Assembly (NCBI GenBank): GCA_003427395.1
Contig: BFEA01000164.1
Coordinates: 757,576 to 798,133, forward strand
Length of the DNA: 40,558 nt
Source of the DNA: Chara braunii
Taxonomy: Eukaryota > Streptophyta > Charophyceae > Charales > Characeae
Reading direction: 5' to 3'
The notes beneath the pieces are model-generated. The model made no database searches and was not told where the DNA came from. It was given only the letters and a program-made list of their open reading frames with translations. The stretch's first letter is position 1, and every line of letters begins with the position of its first letter. Below, in pieces: positions 10,527 to 19,680 of this stretch. The translations under genes were made by a program, and so were the position numbers.

Positions 10527-11164
10527 CTATGACGGATCCCGTTGCGTTGTGGTTCCACTCCGTTTAGGTTGTGGGGTTTGAAGGTTACTGTCCTCTATCT
10601 CCTGGGTTTTGCCTGCGTCGAATTCTGTTGGTGGTGCCCGCGGCAACAGGCGCATGTGGATCCAGCGGGGAGGGCGGGTGTTCCTTTTGCGGCCCCGTGC
10701 ACAGGTGGAGGCTTTCCGACCGTGTTGGAGGCGTGGTGCATTCGTTTCTTTCTTCACCCTCGTTTCTTGATGGAGAGATGAGGTGGTGCACTTCGCTGTC
10801 GGTACGTTTTGGGCGGGCGGTGGCATCCGACTGTGGGCCGAAGCGGTCAGTGGTTCCTTTGCGTGCGCCGTTGTTCAGATAGTGTGGTTATCTTGTGATC
10901 TCAGGCTGTGGTGTGGGCGGGTGCTGTTCGCACCCAATCTTGTGAGCGGGTGCGGCGGGCTGTGTTGGATTGTGCGGTACCTTGCCGTTGGAGATGGCCT
11001 ACGGAGGGGAAGTTCACTTGCAATTCAAACAACCAGACTTCGCGGCGTCTCGGGAGCTCATTGCACGTTCCACGGTTGTTCAACGTTCTTTTGGTAGGCT
11101 GGCCGGTGTGACGTGCCTACGTGCGCCTCGGCCGTCGCTCCTTGCGGCTGCTCATTACACCCGC
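10527..11164 (+). other. Probable rDNA 5' external transcribed spacer / IGS
   Basis: This G/T-rich stretch lies directly upstream of the first base of 18S rRNA and after the gypsy LTR. No credible coding frame is present. Its position makes it the 5' ETS or intergenic spacer; I recognise no Pol I promoter. Confidence 0.6.
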
Positions 11165-11249
11165 TACCTGGTTGATCCTGCCAGTAGTCATATGCTTGTC
11201 TCAAAGACTAAGCTATGCACGTCTAGGTGTGAACACTTTGCACTGTGAA
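11165..11249 (+). rRNA. 18S rRNA gene, 5' fragment (first 85 nt)
   Basis: TACCTGGTTGATCCTGCCAG followed by TAGTCATATGCTTGTCTCAA is the universal eukaryotic 18S 5' end. The match continues to CACTGTGAA at 11,249 and then stops abruptly. Canonical 18S continues with ACTGCGAATGGCTC, which is found at 40,501 after a poly(A). Several near-invariant positions differ: AAGACTAAGCTATGCAC where eukaryotes have AAGATTAAGCCATGCAT, and CTAGGTGTGAA where CTAAGTATGAA is usual. The differences are transitions, suggesting a silent, decaying rDNA unit. Confidence 0.95.
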
Positions 11250-11942
11250 TGCGCTGTGTTGCACCGGGAGGGTCAGTCGGGTTGGTTAGGTGTTGAGTCA
11301 TGTCTAGATGGTAGGAATGATAGTGGCAGGGGTGCCATGGTTGTGCCTTCAAGGTGGGAAGTTAATGGTGGGGTTGTCATGGTCATGCCTGCTAGAACGG
11401 CTGGGGTGTGCCCATTGGCGGTTGAAGGGGCAGGGCGTGGGGTTTGGTCTCGCCGGCATAACCTTTGCCCGTCAACGTCGGCTGTATGGCCGCGAGTGGT
11501 GCTCCGGTCTAAGATGACTTTCCGCTTGCAAGGGGAACAACGGCCCGGTAAGATTAGGTCTGGAGTGCGAATCGACTGCTTTGTGGAGCGTAGTCTGGCC
11601 GACATGCCCCTCGGCCACCAACGACAGCCGTTCGGCCATAGGTGGAGCCTTGGTTACTGACGACTCCACGTTTGCAAGGGGAATGACTGGTGGGTGTGAT
11701 GAGGCCGACAGTGTGAATCGGACGAGTGGTGGGATTGCGATTGAGACACTAAGCCGGTGTGTTGACCTATGGTCCTCTAGCAGGTTTGGGGTTCTGTCGC
11801 CCGGGCGTTGACTGGGGGAAGACATGGCGCTCGATGCCGGTTTGGTGTGCGCTTCACTATATGCCCGGGTGGGTCGTATATGAGCATGAGGGCAGAGGGA
11901 AGTGGTATCTTGGAGCTCGCCGGTTGACGGGGATGTTTTTGG
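11250..11942 (+). other. LINE 5' region, untranslated
   Basis: This is G-rich, G/T-biased DNA between the 18S break and the first plausible LINE frame. Overlapping open frames on both strands show no motif. In an rDNA insertion this segment would be read through from the Pol I transcript. Confidence 0.5.
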
Positions 11943-12584
11943 ATGGAGGTGATTAGGCTGCTGGCCTCGGTGTCTCTCGTCCTTGTGGCTTATTTGGTGG
12001 GGAAGTACGAGAAGGAAGCGTTGTCACTTTTGCGTGGGGTTGGCTTCACCCTTGCCCGATGCTTGGCGCATGTTGGTGGAGGTGTTTGGCGCTTGTTGGG
12101 CGGGTTGGATGTTCTTTTTACGAGCTTGGTTGCGGAACTCGGTCACATCTTGATCGCGGCTCTTTCGTGGCTGTGTGCGTATGAGGTATCTTCCATTTGC
12201 CTCCATCTCGGGCACTATTTGGCATCTAGGTGGCGCTGGTGGCTGACTGTGGACGGTGCCTCTGGTGTGTTAGTCACACTTTTGGTGATTGGAGCGAGGT
12301 GCGGCCGCATGCTAGGGTCTGGTGGGCTTACACGCTCTGCTCTGAAGAGGTGGAATCCGCTTGCACGGTTGCAGCGGTTAGAGCAATGGTGTTTGGAGCT
12401 TGTGGCTCGCTTGGGGAGTCAGGGTCCTGCTCCTCGGGTGGAGTCGTCTTCATCAAGTGCTTCGCAAGCTCCGCAGCTGGGTGCCACATCTGCTTGTGGG
12501 ATTCCTACGGGTAGGTACGGCCTGTACGGGTACTACTCTAGTGACTTAGAGGCATCTGGGTGCGTGGACGGAATTGATCGGTGA
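11943..12584 (+). CDS. Hypothetical 213-codon ORF at LINE 5' end
   Basis: I do not recognise this protein. It opens with ATG, has no internal stop, and ends 17 nt before the ATG of ORF1. The first 130 residues are hydrophobic and Leu/Val-rich with scattered basic residues, with stretches that could span a membrane. The last 60 are Ser/Gly/Tyr-rich. Its spacing to ORF1 suggests either a short upstream LINE ORF or an open frame in the GC-rich leader. No zinc knuckle or RRM-like motif is visible. Confidence 0.4.
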   Translation: MEVIRLLASVSLVLVAYLVGKYEKEALSLLRGVGFTLARCLAHVGGGVWRLLGGLDVLFTSLVAELGHILIAALSWLCAYEVSSICLHLGHYLASRWRWWLTVDGASGVLVTLLVIGARCGRMLGSGGLTRSALKRWNPLARLQRLEQWCLELVARLGSQGPAPRVESSSSSASQAPQLGATSACGIPTGRYGLYGYYSSDLEASGCVDGIDR

Positions 12585-12601
12585 CCTTGTGGGAAGGAGT
12601 G

Positions 12602-14453
12602 ATGGCTACGAGGGAGAGGGCGACTACCTCGAAGTGGGATCTCATAAGGAGATTCCGGAAGGCGGTTCTGACAAACACCTTCTTCGATGATATGGCAGCG
12701 ACCCACAGCAGGAGGGTGACGAGATCTGCCTTAACATAGGCGATGCGGTGGCACGGGTTCAGGCTACATACATGAGAGCTCACGTGGTGGTCATGCATTT
12801 TGGAGGTCGGAGTAGGGACTTCTCGTCCACGATGAAATTCGATACAATTAAAAGGTGGGAGACCACGTGGCCTCCATTGGACAGAAAGAATTTCCCAAGG
12901 TTTGTTTCCATTGAAGGGCCGGGAATGGTTTTTTACTGGGCACCCACGGCCCAATTACGTAATTGGTTGTTAAATACGAGGATGCGGGAGGACGTTGTGA
13001 TTGATAAAGGCTTCGGGTTTCCTTTGCGGAGTGGAAGACATCGGTGGATTTGGAGTGAGACCGGCTTATGGAGAAGAGGCAGAATCCATGGGTTAAGTTT
13101 TTACATCCCCCTCCGCTGGCAAGGCTGCACTTGAGAACGGTTGCTCGGCAGCGGTTTGGTCAGTTGAGGGATGAGGGAGGGCACTCATCTTATGATGAGA
13201 ACGACAAGGAAATGATTCGATTCGACCTGCACCCCCCCCTAAGGCGGTCGGCTTTGGAGCGTTTGTCGGTGGGCATACCTTGCTATGGTCGGCCGGAGGT
13301 TCGGTATGTGACAAGTGAGACTCCCTTGTGTGACCTGTGCCGGAGACATGGTCATTTGGCTAGCGCGGCCCAGTGCCTGACGGTGGGGGAAACGAGGGAA
13401 GAGATTCGCCGCAGGGAAAATCATATACGTTTACACCCGGCTCGTTCGGTCAACGCTGCTGAGGAGGTTGAGGGTTGGGTCCTCTTTGAGATGAAGGCGA
13501 ATTTGATGATCGGTGCGGAGATTATGGCTGATGAGAGCTTGGGAGATGTGTGTGGTTTGGCTGAAGTACGTTTCCTCCCACCTTTGAGGGGCTGCGTGCG
13601 TGGGGGCTGGGCGCGCGGAAGTGGTATTGACTCAGGGGGCGTGGGGGTACCAACTCGGCCGGTGACATCACCGTCTCACGACCGGATGCGTGGGAACACG
13701 CCTTCGGGAGCACGGTGGGATGAGAGTGATATGAGTGATCACCCCTCGGAGTGCTGGAGAGATGACGCCCCTGGGGTACCGACTGAAGGAGTAGGGATGC
13801 CGCCCTTTGTGCAGGCGGGCCAGGCGCAGTCATCGAATGTAGGAGCGGGGGGGTCGCAGCAGGGGGGAGCGGCGGGGCAACATCAAGAAGGTTCAGCTCC
13901 GCAAATGATGGTGGTTCCAGGGCAATTGCCTATTGAAGGCCGTCAAGGGCATGAGGATGCCATTATGCAGGATGTTTCCCAGGTGCCGGTGGTGGAAATG
14001 TTCAATGAGCCACAGCAGAATGATCCCCCCCTTTTCCAAGGTGGCTCGGGTCAGCGACAGGATGGAGGATTGAGTCGATTAAGTGGTGAACTCCGGAATG
14101 AGGGAGGAATTCAGGGTGGACAACTAATTCGGTCAATGGGCGAGCGCCGGAATGAGGTAAGTGCCCCGGATGGACAGCTAAGTTCACCGTCGCAGCAGGG
14201 TGGTGATGGTCAACAGGTCAGGGCTACCCGGGCGGAGAATTCGCCGGGATTGCATGGAGAAGTACAACCCCATGGCATGGCTGACCCATGCTCGCAGCAA
14301 CTTGTGTGCTCCCCGCGGCAGTCGGCCCAGCCCTCTGTGGCATGCCTTGTGGTTACTTCGTTGCTGGCGGTGCCCATGGTTGGGGCCTCGTTGCTTCCGG
14401 TGGCGGCCCAACACCCTGCTCCGATTGGCCCCTCGCAGCCCTCGCACTTATAA
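12602..14453 (+). pseudogene. LINE ORF1 with zinc knuckle, frameshifted
   Basis: This is the nucleic-acid-binding protein of the LINE. The ATG at 12,602 starts a basic N-terminus (MATRERATTS) that is cut by a TAG at 12,737. The protein continues one frame over from about 12,700, with an acidic/aromatic middle (FDTIKRWETTWPPL) like the folded domain before the knuckle in plant LINE ORF1. It shifts again near 13,060 into the frame ending at 14,453. A zinc-knuckle variant CDLCRRHGHLASAAQC lies at 13,329-13,376 (C-x2-C-x4-H-x6-C, longer than the standard x4). The remaining 350 codons are Gly/Gln/Pro-rich and probably disordered. At least two frameshifts make it non-functional unless they are sequence errors. 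Confidence 0.7.
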
Positions 14454-14543
14454 GTAATACATAGTACGGCCTGGATTTTCATTTCCCGAGTAAACATCGA
14501 GGCATGTCATTCGCTTACGTTTCTGGGAGCGGCTGGCGGTTGG

Positions 14544-15383
14544 TTGATGGATGAAGCTGGTCCCTCTTCTCGGGTGCTTGCAGGAGGGTGGTTTATCGAG
14601 GAACCTGCTACACGAGAGGGCATGCTCCGGTCGCCCGTTCAGGAGGGTGATTCTGCAAGAGAGAGTGGTCCCCCTCTAGAGGATAAGGCTGATTGTCCTT
14701 TAATGAAAACAATTGCGGGGCCATTACGGGGTGACATGTGTGATGGGAGAAGGCTCCAGGAGGAGTTTAGGGAGGGACCCTCAACTAGGAAGCGCTCTCG
14801 CTCTCGTAAGTCAGCTAGGAAGGGGAAGCCTCATGGGAAGGCTGATCTTAGTAGAAAGGGGAAGCAGCTGATGGTGCAGGGCTCTGCTAGCTCGGAGGAG
14901 GATGAGCCGCCCATGAAGGTGAGAGAAGTTTGTAAGGGAGGGGTGTTGGTGATCCCAGGGACGGATGGGGGGCAGCCGGTGATAAGGGGAGGGAGTTCGC
15001 CTTGTTGCCCTTCGCAGGGCATGGGCCCCCCGTCTAATATGCGGTCGGCTAGCCGGCCTGCGGTCCTCACGCGACTTGAACGGGTTATTGAAGCAAGTGA
15101 TGAGGAAGGCTCTAACGCGGTGGCTGTCCAGTCAGTATCGTGCCAGGAGATCAGGGCACCACTGAGGACCTTGGCCGACGAGCACTCCCCCTCGCCCGAT
15201 TTGCTTCGAGGCCGGGTGAGATTATCGTCCCCGGACCCCGCACGACGTGCGCAGGAAGAAGGCCGGGACGAGGAGCCAGAGCCCAGAACGGCTGGGAGGG
15301 ATATGGATCCAGGAGAGGGAGACATTTTTAGTGACAGGTTGCAGATGAAACTGTTGGACGACGTTTTGGAAGATATGCTCTAA
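14544..15383 (+). CDS. LINE middle ORF, disordered and basic
   Basis: I do not recognise it. It lies in the same frame as the end of ORF1, beyond a TAA at 14,451, and the codons between that stop and this ATG are also open. It may therefore be ORF1's C-terminal part cut off by a CAA-to-TAA change. The sequence is Gly/Ser/Arg/Glu-rich. A basic cluster near residues 80-100 (RKRSRSRKSARKGK) resembles a nuclear localisation signal, and the end is acidic. It closes with TAA at 15,381. Confidence 0.45.
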   Translation: MMDEAGPSSRVLAGGWFIEEPATREGMLRSPVQEGDSARESGPPLEDKADCPLMKTIAGPLRGDMCDGRRLQEEFREGPSTRKRSRSRKSARKGKPHGKADLSRKGKQLMVQGSASSEEDEPPMKVREVCKGGVLVIPGTDGGQPVIRGGSSPCCPSQGMGPPSNMRSASRPAVLTRLERVIEASDEEGSNAVAVQSVSCQEIRAPLRTLADEHSPSPDLLRGRVRLSSPDPARRAQEEGRDEEPEPRTAGRDMDPGEGDIFSDRLQMKLLDDVLEDML

Positions 15384-15416
15384 GAAGGGCGTTTGTATTT
15401 AGTGTCGTTGCTTTTC

Positions 15417-16052
15417 ATGGAGGCTGAGTCAATTTTGCAGGTACTCACTTTGTCGGCATCGGCGGGGGTGCATAATGCACGGTTCCCAATGATTGCTTTG
15501 TCTGCAATGCCTACTCAGCAACGAGCCTTGTTGGCAGCTCAAGAATGGTTGGGGGCTGCGGCTGAGGTGGCGATGATTCCGGGTATCTCTACCATCCGGT
15601 TGATGACTCTTACTAATCATGGTTTTTCGGAGGGGTTGTATTGCTTTTTTGTGCGGGCGAAATATGAGGGCTCACACAGGATTGCTTTGTCGGCCCCTAG
15701 TTTTGGCTGGCGGAACCTTGCGCTGGTCCTTAACTTCGCGGAGGCTGAAAAGTATGCAACTGTCACAGCCATGTTGGCACCCTTGCGGATCCTTAAGGAC
15801 CTTGATAGGCGTATGCCGGCGGCCAAACGCTTTTCAAGTACTAGATTTTGGTACTCGATTGATGAATGGTTGTACGGTTCGCGGCATCGAGTCCAGCCTC
15901 CACGAGGGTCTGCTTCCAGGACCTCCTCACTGAGGACTGGGCAAACCGGCCCCTCTAATAGGCAAAATGGCCCAGTGGTTCTGCGAAGGAAGTCGAGAGT
16001 CTCGGTTCGGGTGTCGCATTCGGATCGGTCTCGGGGAAGTGGCCGAGGGTAA
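15417..16052 (+). CDS. LINE ORF of unknown function before ORF2
   Basis: The first ATG after the preceding TAA is at 15,417, in the same frame as the two ORFs upstream. The first 150 residues are Ala/Leu-rich and look folded, with aromatic patches (LYCFFVRAKYEG, RFWYSIDEWLYG). The tail is Arg/Ser-rich and basic. It ends with TAA at 16,050 and the frame again stays open to the ORF2 ATG at 16,137. Four open segments in one frame, split by three TAA codons, suggest a single long ancestral ORF, or several short ORFs with stop/restart translation. Confidence 0.45.
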   Translation: MEAESILQVLTLSASAGVHNARFPMIALSAMPTQQRALLAAQEWLGAAAEVAMIPGISTIRLMTLTNHGFSEGLYCFFVRAKYEGSHRIALSAPSFGWRNLALVLNFAEAEKYATVTAMLAPLRILKDLDRRMPAAKRFSSTRFWYSIDEWLYGSRHRVQPPRGSASRTSSLRTGQTGPSNRQNGPVVLRRKSRVSVRVSHSDRSRGSGRG

Positions 16053-16136
16053 TTCGAACTCTCTGTTATTCTATGGGAGCATGTTGAAGGGTTTGGTGGG
16101 TATGACACCCCTGTCATTATTACAGTGTATTTGTTT

Positions 16137-17533
16137 ATGTTCAAAGTGGGTTTATTGAATGTTAGCGGTTTGGGGTATCGGTCAGTCAGAGCTAAGGCTA
16201 AGGAAGTTAAGAAGATAGTTAACAGAGCTTGTTTGTCAGTGTTGTGCCTCCAAGAGACGAAAATCTCAGAGTCCAGGATGAGAGGGGGGCGGTTGGCCCT
16301 CCCGGAATTTGGTTTCGGGGGCCCCTTCCAGTTGTGGGTCCGGCAGTGGGGACGAAAGTGGGGGTTGCAATAATCCTGACGAGGTTTTTCACGGGAAAGG
16401 TTCAGGACTACTTTTGGGATACGTTGGGAAGGTGGACATGGATGTTCATTGAGGAAGGGGGGACGAAGTCGTTGGTGGCTACTGTTTATGCTCCAGTGGA
16501 TGTCACTGAGCGTAAGTGGTTTTGGAGAAATTTTGCGGCTTGCCTTCCGGAGACGGATGTTGTGCAATTGATAGGGGACTTCAACACGGTCATCCGTCCG
16601 GGTATGGACTCGGTTGTTCTGGGGGATCCAAGGCCGGATGTGGAGGCCCTCCGTGGTTTAATGGCTGACATGGCCTTGGTGGATGTCTTCCGCAGAATTT
16701 CCCCGGATGACAGGAACTTCACCTGGTTTGGGACCTCCCCTTTCTTTCAAAGCAGGCTGGATATGGAGTGGGTTTCGAGTGATCTCCTGTCGAATCTTCT
16801 GGGCTTTGACCAACAACTGGTACCAATATCGGACCACAAGGTTATTGTTGTTTCGTTGGCTTTGCATCCCCGAGTGGCCAGGAGACCGCCTCCGATGTCT
16901 GCCCCGTCGTGGTCATTATTTGATGCCCTTCATAGGGAACTTGTCCAACAGCATTGGGAGCATTGGCTTACGTTGCGTCCTCAACATGTGTCGCCCCTGG
17001 AGCATCTCCATCATGGTGTTCAAGCTTTGGTTGGGATCATGAAAAAGAAGGCTAAGGCTTCAAGGCAAGCGCATGATCAAACATGTCAGGAGTACCTTCG
17101 TCGGATCGAGGCGTTGGGTGAAGTCCCGCCACCAGGGAACGAGGATGAATGGTGGGCAGAGTGGGTTCTTTTGTATTCAGAATGGGCTAGTTGGCAGGCT
17201 CGTGATGCGGAGTTATGGGGTCTCGGTTCAAAATCTAAGTGGGTACGGGACGCGGAATGCATGTCCAGGGCTTTCTTTGCCCAAATGAAGAAGACTTCTC
17301 ACTTGCCATTGATCGTGGCAATGGGCCACCCATTTGATCCACTTGAAGCTAAGGCGGATACTAATCCCGACATCATCAAGTATGTTGAATTGTTTTATGA
17401 GAATCTGTATTGTGAAGATAAGTGTTGGCAAGAAGAGGACATGATGGTTGTGTCGGCTAAGGATGTATGGGACAAGTGTGTCACTCAGGTGTCACCTGAG
17501 TTTAAGGCTTTTTTGGATGCACTCCTTACCTAA
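16137..17533 (+). pseudogene. LINE ORF2 N-terminus: apurinic endonuclease-like nuclease
   Basis: This is the target-nicking nuclease of APE-type LINEs. The ATG at 16,137 precedes LLNVSGLG, the opening strand with the catalytic Asn. LCLQETK supplies the catalytic Glu. A frameshift near 16,310-16,330 moves to the next frame, where VYAP, LIGDFNTV (Asp and Asn) and the C-terminal SDHKVI (catalytic Asp-His) follow. The block normally R-x-D reads SRLDMEWV. Nearly all active-site residues are therefore present. The following 270 residues are the linker before the RT. A TAA at 17,531 splits it from the RT in the same frame. Confidence 0.88.
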
Positions 17534-18585
17534 GAGGAAGTAGCAGAGGCGCTGTCCGGGATGCACAAAGGCAAGCCGCCGGGCCCGGATGGTTTGCCGG
17601 CCAAGTATTTGATGATTGCAGCACGTCCTCTCCTTTTGTTTTTGTGTGAGGCCTTTAATCGTCTTTTCTCAGGGGGAGAGACTCCTCCAGCTACTTTTGG
17701 CCAGGCCACGATTGTCCTCTTGTACAAGAAGGGGAGTATTGAGGAAGTTAGGAATTGGAGGCCCATTTCTCTTTTATCGGTGCCGTACAAGCTTTACGCC
17801 AAGGTGCTAGCTAATAGAATTGTCGTGGTGCTGCCCGCTATTGTTCATTCCACCCATACTGGTTTCGTCCCTCGAAGACAGATCCTTGTGAACGTCCTCC
17901 TTGTTTTCCAAATCATGGAAAGGGCTATGGATTTCCAGCCCCCGTTAGCTACTCTCTTCTTGGATTTTGAAAGGGCTTATGACAGGGTCAGGTGGCCTTT
18001 TCTCTTACAAGGAATGAGGTGTAAAGGGTTTGGGGAGGGTTTTGTAAAGGCTATTGAGGGGGTGTTGGGGATGGCAGTGGCGAGGGTGCAGGTTGATGGT
18101 TTCCTGTCGTCTCCACTGAGGGTCACACGTTCTGTGCGACAAGGTTGCCCCTCTCCCCTGCCTTGTACGTTCTGGATGTGGAGCACTTGCATGAAATGAT
18201 TCTTGCGGACGACCAAATTTTGGGTTTCGAGCTGCCCGGAGGGGTCCAGGTCAAGTCCAACACGTTTGTTGATGACACCGCGGTGGTATCCCGGGCGACG
18301 CAGCAGAGCATTTCGGCTTTACGGAATGAGGTTGCTCTCTTTGAAAAATATGCGGGTGCAAGGATTAATTGGGGGAAGTCGGTGGCAGTTGTTCCGGTTG
18401 GGGTGGATGGAGCAATTTTTGAAGGGACGAGGACCCAATGGCCCGAAGACCAATTTTTGTATCTCATTATATTGGTTCCCGCGGCACTTTCTTATGGCCA
18501 ACAGCTTGAGGATTTGTTGCACCAGGCAGTGGAGCGCATGGTGGCCTGGGCAAAAAAGGCGTCGCATGGGGTGTTTGGGACTGTG
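17534..18585 (+). pseudogene. LINE ORF2: reverse transcriptase, interrupted
   Basis: RT begins right after the TAA, with KGKPPGPDGLPAKY, then NWRPISLLS, TGFVPRRQI and LFLDFERAYDRV (first catalytic Asp), then SVRQGCP. A one-base deletion in a C run near 18,147 shifts the frame, after which LSPALYVL, FVDDTAV (the catalytic Asp pair) and ARINWGKS follow. The frame runs into the DNA transposon at 18,581 and ends at a TAA inside it. Motif content and order match L1-like LINE RTs. The missing thumb region resumes at 29,275. Confidence 0.93.
18573..18580 (+). repeat. Target site duplication, left copy
   Basis: GTTTGGGA here pairs with GTTTGAGA at 29,267-29,274: 7 of 8 bases match. The pair flanks the inverted-repeat transposon exactly. 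Confidence 0.8.
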
Positions 18586-19046
18586 TAACCGGTTGAACGC
18601 GCCGAACGCGCGTTCTCGTTCAAACGCGCGCGTTCATACCCCCCGGGGCCGCGTTCAATCGCGTTCAAACGCGCTGCACGCCACGTGGCACAAAAAATTA
18701 AACACGACCCCGGGAAGCGCGCGCGCATCGCGGACTATGGGGTGGCGGGCCTCGTTCAACAAACCCCAAAAGTGCAAAAAAAAGCCCCCCCGGAGGCCCA
18801 CCCCCCCTACCACGTCACCCCTCTCCATATGGAAGGTCTTTTTTTTTTGGGCACGGCCGGTGGGGAAATTCCCCTAACACGGCTCAGACAGCCCATGCAG
18901 GCTATTTGGAGGGTCCTCGCAGTACTAAAGTGCATACCCTCCCTCAAAATTGAAGCACGCAGTCAGTATGGTGTAGAGCACGAGCTGGCCGAATATATCC
19001 TCAGGATTCAAGTTCAGGTCTGTGTTTCAGCAGTTATGGGTTGCTC
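18581..19046 (+). repeat. Left long inverted end of the DNA transposon
   Basis: It starts with CTGTGTAACCGG and a GC-rich zone of GTTCAA/GAACGCG repeats (18,590-18,680). Segments such as CCCATGCAGGCT, GAGGGTCCTCGC-type DNA and ATATCCTCAGGATTCAAGTT are found inverted at 28,644-28,815. Similarity ends near GGGTTGCTC at 19,046. A T run and C/G homopolymers occur between. Confidence 0.8.
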
Positions 19047-19094
19047 ACGTCCGTGTTGGTCTCTGCACAGTCTGCACGTGATTCTCAGGGCTTG

Positions 19095-19196
19095 GCCGCT
19101 GCACTACTCACCAAATGTGCAAAACTAGAATGAATCTTCTGCAAAACATGGAATAATACGCCGCCATATGTTTTGTCTGTGTTGTGTAGAGGCCCT
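19095..19196 (+). mobile_element. Foldback/MITE-like element, copy A
   Basis: About 102 bp starting CTGCACTACTC and ending GTGTAGAGGCCC. It matches copy C over its length (GTGCAAAAC, TGAATCTTC, TGGAA-ATAC, CCGCC-ATAT, TTTTGTCT), with small deletions. It is the most diverged of three copies. Confidence 0.7.
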
Positions 19197-19326
19197 TAGG
19201 GCCACTGCATGTGTCTTTTGAACATGGAAGCAAAACGAACGGGAAGGGGAGAAAACAAAAAAGAGAAAAAGAAAAAAAACTAAAAACAAACAAACAAACA
19301 AAAAAACTTACCTACAACTTTTGCAT

Positions 19327-19345
19327 ACCCCCGAGTTCTGGGGGT
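19327..19345 (+). repeat. Hairpin upstream of the hammerhead
   Basis: ACCCCC and GGGGGT form a 6-bp stem around a 7-nt loop, about 30 nt before the ribozyme. It may be a neighbouring fold of the same RNA. Confidence 0.5.
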
Positions 19346-19373
19346 AGGTTTATTTAGGTTGCCCATCCTCAAA

Positions 19374-19431
19374 TGGGTTGTCGGGGTTGTAACCCCCTGA
19401 TGAGTTGGTGAAAGCCCGACGAAACAGCCTG
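19374..19431 (+). ncRNA. Type III hammerhead ribozyme
   Basis: All core elements are present in order on the plus strand. Cleavage triplet GTC at 19,380-19,382; stem I hairpin GGGGTT/AACCCC at 19,383-19,396; CTGATGA at 19,397-19,403; stem II GTTGG/CCGAC closing a 7-nt loop at 19,404-19,420; GAAA at 19,421-19,424; and stem III formed by ACAGCCTG (19,424-19,431) with TGGGTTGT (19,374-19,381), including G-U pairs. Open ends at stem III make it type III, the topology of plant retrozymes and viroid-like RNAs. No second copy was found nearby, so it could be a solo retrozyme LTR relic or part of another element. Confidence 0.82.
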
Positions 19432-19443
19432 TCGCGATCCTTT

Positions 19444-19451
19444 CTTCCCTC

Positions 19452-19529
<78 letters not shown>

Positions 19530-19599
19530 GATGCCCCATGTCAAATCGGTGCGCTGTCGTGATGTGGCAAAAAAGTCTGCTCCTCTCTCTCTCTTTTTT

Positions 19600-19677
<78 letters not shown>

Positions 19678-19680
19678 CGC
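19444..19680. repeat. CT dinucleotide microsatellite, two tracts
   Basis: (CT)n tracts at about 19,449-19,527 and 19,583-19,678 are separated by about 55 bp of unique DNA. Frames on either strand here (Ser-Leu or Arg-Glu repeats) are artefacts. Confidence 0.95.

Noticed and set aside
10542-11097. Protein genes between the LTR and 18S
   Set aside because: Overlapping frames on both strands with no motif, in DNA whose position marks it as rDNA spacer.
19397-19440. Type I folding of the 19.4-kb hammerhead using the GTC at 19,431-19,433
   Set aside because: The stem I arms would not pair. The type III fold using GTC at 19,380-19,382 pairs all three stems.
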